Assembly: GCA_963575745.1 (NCBI GenBank)
Contig: CAUYUJ010007223.1
Coordinates: forward strand, 1-32,500
DNA: 32,500 nucleotides
From: Prorocentrum cordatum
Lineage: Eukaryota; Sar; Dinophyceae; Prorocentrales; Prorocentraceae
Direction of reading: 5' to 3'
Part shown: positions 27,970-32,500 of the stretch, in pieces
How the letters are laid out: every line of letters starts with the position of its first letter
How positions within the stretch are numbered: position 1 is the first letter of the stretch
Notes under the pieces: model-generated
The model's input: the letters and a program-made list of their open reading frames with translations, nothing else
The model's database searches: none
Told to the model about the DNA's origin: nothing
Position numbers and translations under genes: made by a program

Positions 27970-30900
27970 ACCTTGGACGTTTTCCATGCAGCGCATGCAC
28001 ACCAGGTGACCCACGAAGGGGTGGGTCACCAGAACACTGGTTGAGAGAAACAAATTGCTTCACCTGCATCCTGGGCCTCGTCATGAGGTGACGCACTGCC
28101 ACTCAATATGTTTGCCATGCGGCGCAAGCACACCAGGTGACCCACGAAAGGGGTGGGTCACCAGAGAACTGGTTGGGAAAAACCAATGGTCTCACTTGCA
28201 TTCTGGGCCTCAACATGAGGCGAAACATTGCCACTCAATACGTTTGCCGTACGGCGCAAGCACACCTGGTGACCCACGAAAGGGGTGGGTCGCCAAAAAA
28301 ACATGGTTTCACCTGCATTCTGGGCCTCAACATGAGGCGACGCACTGCCACTCAATGCGTTTTCGATACGGCGCAAGCACACCAGGTGACCCACGAAGGG
28401 GTGGGTCAACAGGAAGCTGGTTGAGAAAAACAATTGTTTTACTTGCATTCTGGGCCTCAACATGAGGCGACGCACTGCCACTCAATGCGTTTTCCATACG
28501 GCGCAAGCACACCAGGTGACCCACGAAGGGGTGGGTCACCAGAAAACTGATTGAGAAAACCAATTGTTTCACTTGCATTCTGGGCCTCAACATGAGGCGA
28601 TGCACTGCCACTCAATACGTTTCCCATGCGGCGCAAGCACACCAGGTGACCCACGAAAGGGGTGGGTCACCAGAAAACTGCATCCTGGGCATTGCCACTG
28701 AATGCGTTTTCCATGCGGCGCAACCACACCAGATGACCCACGAAGGGGTGGGTCACCAGAGAACTGGTTGAGAAAACCAATTGTTTCACTTGCATTCTGG
28801 GCCTCAACATGAGGCGATTCACTGCCACTCAATACGTTTTCCATACGGCGCAAGCAAACCGGGTGACCCACGGAGGGGTGGGCCACCAGACAACTGGCTG
28901 AGAAAAACAATTTGTTTCACTTGCATTCTGGGCCTCAGCATGAGGCGATGCATTGCCACTCAATGCGTTTTCGATACGGCGCAAGCGCACCAGGGGACCC
29001 ACGAAGGGGTGGGTCACCAAAGAACTTGTTGGGAAAAACAAATTGTTCCACCTGCATCCTGGATCTCGTCATGAGGCGACGCACTGCCACTCAAGATGTT
29101 TGCCATACGGCGCAAGCACACCAGGTGACCCACGAAGGGGTGGGTCACAATACAGCTGGTTGAGAACAACCAGTTGTTTCACTTGCATTCTGGGCCTCAA
29201 CATGAGGCGAGGCACTGCCACTCAATACGTTTGCCATGCGGCGCAAGCCCACCGGGTGACCCACGGAGGGGTGGGTCACTAGAAAATTGGATGAGAAAAA
29301 CCAATCGTTTCGCTTGCATTCTGGGCCTCAACATGAGGCGACGCACTGCCACTCAATGCGTTTTCGCTACGGCGCGAGCACACCAGGTGACCCACGGAGG
29401 GGTGGGTCACCAGACAAGTGGTTGAGAAAAACAATTTGTTTCACTTGCATTCTGGGCCTCAACATGAGGCGAGGCATTACCCCTCAACACGTTTCCAGGC
29501 GGCGCAAGCACACCAGGTGACCCACGAAGGGGTGGGTGACCAGAAAACTGGTTGAGAAAAACAAATGGTTTCACTTGCGTTCTGGGCCTCAACATGAGGC
29601 GACGCACTGCCACTCAATGCGTTTCCCATACGGCGTAAGCACACCGGGTGACCCACGAAGGGGTGGGTCACCAGAGAACTGGTTGAGAAAAAAACCACTT
29701 GCATTCTGGGCCTCAACATGAGGCGAGGCATTGCCACTCAATGCGTTTTCCATGCAGCGCAAACACACCAGGTGACCCACGAAGAGGTGGGTCACCAGAG
29801 AACTGGTTGAGAAAAACAAAACGTTCCAATTGCATTCTGGGCCTCAACATGAGGCGACGCATTGCCACTCAACACGCTTTCCATACGGCGCAAGCACGCC
29901 GGGTGACCCACGAAGGGGTGGGTCACCAGACAACTGGTTGAGGATAACCAATTGCTTCACTTGCATTCTGGGCCTCAACATGAGGCGATGCATTGCCACT
30001 CAATACGTTTGCCATACGGCGCAAGCACACCAGGGGGCCCACGAAGAAGTGGGTCACCAGAAAACTGGTTGAGAAAAACAAATTGTTTCACTTGCATTTT
30101 GGGCCTCGTCATGAGGCGACGCACTGCCACTCAAGATGTTTGCCATACGGCGCAAGCACACCAGGTGACCCACGAAGGGGTGGGTCACCAGAAAACTGGT
30201 TGAAAATACCAATTGGTTCATTTGCATTCCGGGCCTCAACATGAGACGAAACACTGCCACTCAATACGTATTCCATGCGGCGCAAGCACACCAGGTGACC
30301 CACGAAGGGGTGGGTCACCAGAAAACTGGTTGAGAAAAACAAATTGTTTCTCTTGCATTCTTGCTTGGCCTCAACATGAGGCGAGGCAGTGCCTGTCAAT
30401 GCGTTTTCGATACGGCGCAAGCGCACCAGGTGACCCACGAAGGGGTGGGTCACCAGAAAACTGGTTGAGAAAAACCCATCGTTTCACTTGCATTCTGGGC
30501 CTCAACATGAGGCGACGCATTGCCACTCAGTGCGTTTTCCATACGGCGCAAGCACACAAGGTGACCCACGAAGGGGTGGGTCGCCAGAAAACTGGTTGAG
30601 AAAAACCAAATATGTCACTCGCAGTCCGGGCCTCAACATGAGGCGACGCATTGCCACCGAATACGTTTTCCAGGCGGCGCAAGCACACCAAGTGACCCAC
30701 GAAGGGGTGGGTCACCAGAAAACTGGTTGAGAAAAACCAATTGTTTCACTTGCATTCTGAGCCTCAACATGAGACGACACACTGCCACTCAATGCGTTTC
30801 CCATGAGGCGCAAGCACACCAGGTGACCCACGAAGGGGTGGGTCACCAGAAAACTGGTTGAGAAAAACCCATCGTTTCACTTGCATTCTGGGACTCAACA

Positions 30901-32500
30901 TGAGGCGAGGCACTGCCACTCAATGCGTTTGCCATACGGCGCAAGCACACCAGGTGACCCACGAAGGGGTGGGTCACCAGCAACTGGTTGAGAAAAACCA
31001 ATTGTTTCACTTGCATTCTGGGCATGAATATGAGGCGACGCGCTGCCACCTAATACGTTTGCCATACGTTCCATACGGCGCAAGCGCACCAGGTGACCCA
31101 CGAAGGGGTGGGTCACCAGAAAACTTGTTGAGAAAAACAAATTGTTTCACTTGCATCCTGGGCCGTAGCATGAGGCGACGCATTGCCACTCAATGCGTTT
31201 TCCATGCAGCGCAAACACACCAGGTGACCCACGAAGAGGTGGGTCACCAGAAAACTGGTTGAGAACAAACAATTGTTTCTCTTGCACTCTGGGCCTCGTC
31301 ATGAGGCGATGCGCTGCCACTCATCAATGCGTTTGCCATACGGCGCAAGCGCACCAGGTGACCCACGAAGGGGTGGGTCACCAGAAAACTGGTTGAGAAA
31401 TACAGATTGTTTCACCTGCATCCTGGGCGTCGTCATGTGGCGATGCGCTGCCACTCAATGCGTTCTCCATGCGGCGCATGCACACCAGGTGACCCACGAA
31501 GGGGTGGGTCACCAGAAAACTGGTTGAGAAAAACCAATTGTTTCACTTGTATTTTAGGCCTCGTCATGAGGCGACGCACTGCCATTCACTACGTCAGGTG
31601 ACCCACGAAGGGGTGGGTCACCTGAAAACTGGTTGAGAAAAACCCATCGTTTCACTTGCATTCTGGGCCTCAACATGAGGCGACGCATTGCCACTCAGTG
31701 CGTTTTCAATACGGCGAATCACACACCAGGTGACCCACGAAGGGGTGGATCACCAGAAAATTTGTTAAGACAAGCCAACTGTTTCACTTGCATTCTGGGC
31801 CTTAACATGAGGCGACGCATTGCCACTCAATATTTTTGCCATACGGCGCAAGCGCACCAGGTGAACCACGAAGGGGTGGGTCACCAGAAAACTTGTTTGG
31901 AAAAACAAATTGTTTCAGTTGCATTCTGGGCCTCAACATGAGGCGATGCATTGCCACTCAATGCGTTTTCCATGCGGCGCAAGCACACCAGGTGACCCAC
32001 GAAGGGGTGGATCACCAGAAAACTTGTTGAGAAAAAAATTGTTTCACCTGCATCCTTGGCCTCGTCATGTGGCGATGCACTGCCACTCAATATATTTGCC
32101 ATACGTCGCAAGCACACCAGGTGACCCACGAAGGGGTGGGTCACCAGAAAACTGGTTGAGACAAAACAATTGTTTCACTTGCTCTCTGGGCCTCGACATG
32201 AGGCGATGCATTGCCACTCAATACGTTTGCAATACGGCGCAAGCACACCTGGTGACCCACGAAGGGGTGGGTCATCAGAACACTGGTTGAGAGAAACCCA
32301 TTGTTTCACTTGCATTCTGGGCCTCAACATGAGGCGGCGCACTGCCTCTCAATGCGTTTTCGATACGGCGCAAGCACACCAGGTGACCCACGAAGGGGGG
32401 GTCACCAGAAAACTGGTTGAGAAAAACAATTGTTTCACTTGCATTCTGGGCCTCAACATGAGGCGATACATTGCCACTCAATACGTTTTTCATACGGCGC
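27970..32500 (+). repeat. 131-bp satellite array with conserved hairpins (continues past the window)
   Basis: About 34 tandem units, typical period 131 bp. For example, the ACCAGGTGACCC word starts at 28001, 28132, 28263, then 28381 in a unit with a 13-bp deletion. Each unit holds GGTGACCCAC-GAAGGG-GTGGGTCACC (10-bp perfect stem, 6-base loop), GCCTCA-ACA-TGAGGC (or GCCTCGTCATGAGGC), and a weaker AAACAA/TTGTTT symmetry. Units differ at scattered sites but keep the first stem almost everywhere. Short units include about 28683-28700 and 31575-31600, where part of the unit is deleted. The period is not a multiple of three and every frame is closed within a few units, so the 60-130 residue frames are not genes. 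Array edges: clear on the left near 27970, cut by the window on the right. Confidence 0.9.

Noticed and set aside
28055-32290. Many overlapping 60-136 codon frames in the satellite, as a possible repeated peptide gene.
   Set aside because: The 131-bp period shifts frame each unit and stops recur. Frames on both strands are equally open.
27970-32500. CRISPR-like array, suggested by the regularly spaced GGTGACCCAC...GTGGGTCACC palindrome.
   Set aside because: The sequence between palindromes is itself conserved from unit to unit, so these are satellite units and not unique spacers. The context is eukaryotic.

Overview
The window looks like dinoflagellate nuclear DNA. This rests on four things seen in the sequence: sparse coding exons in a sea of diverged repeats, G/C-ending codons in the exons, AG|G-type exon borders, and three introns of one gene that stay in phase only with non-GT donors (GC, GA, GC). 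Non-GT donors are a known dinoflagellate habit. The species cannot be named from the sequence. No rRNA or tRNA gene or CRISPR array was recognised. Most open reading frames here are translations of simple repeats and are not genes.

Two protein-coding loci are supported. (1) A C5-cytosine DNA methyltransferase exon at 3567-4652 carries a complete catalytic domain but no usable in-frame ATG, so its start must lie in an unseen upstream exon. (2) A hAT-transposase-like gene on the + strand is spread over at least 10.7 kb. Its exons are 12781-13027 (Cx2C/Hx5H zinc finger), 15326-15890 and 16280-16486 (RNase-H-like core), and 21461 to about 23400 (C-terminal half with a hAT dimerisation-type motif). 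An acidic last exon near 23.8-24.06 kb is possible. Its introns are filled with other repeats.

The rest is a mosaic of four long dispersed families, named here for convenience. R1 is a composite unit of about 0.5-1.1 kb: a fixed leader, then (CTACAT)n, (TATGC)n and (TAAGC)n blocks, then a hairpin-rich end. It has three + copies (2171-3072, 6965-7439, 11711-12634) and one - copy (24341-25430). R2 is about 1.3 kb: a CCACCAGCCC head, a degenerate AAGATGGCCCC body with a conserved core, and a fixed tail ending TCGTTTCTGGATGGGCTGGT...GCGAAGCGTC. Its copies are 1250-3300 (split by R1), 4701-6078 (-), 8166-9475 and 18399-19440. R3 is a GT-rich block with telomere-like TTTAGGG units (1-300 on -, 10312-11060 on +). 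R4 is a composite of a leader, an (ATCGATCTCACT)-like block, (CAT)n and GC-rich minisatellite (13515-14585 on -, 14878-15290 and 16639-18380 on +). A nearly perfect 105-bp inverted repeat with alternating CG tracts lies at 20273-20665. The last 4.5 kb is a 131-bp hairpin-bearing satellite that runs off the window.

Three arrangements stand out. R1 is inserted inside an R2 copy, and another R2 copy supplies the empty site. The methyltransferase exon sits between two R2 copies placed tail to tail. The hAT-like gene is bracketed by two R1 copies in inverted orientation with their structured ends facing the gene.
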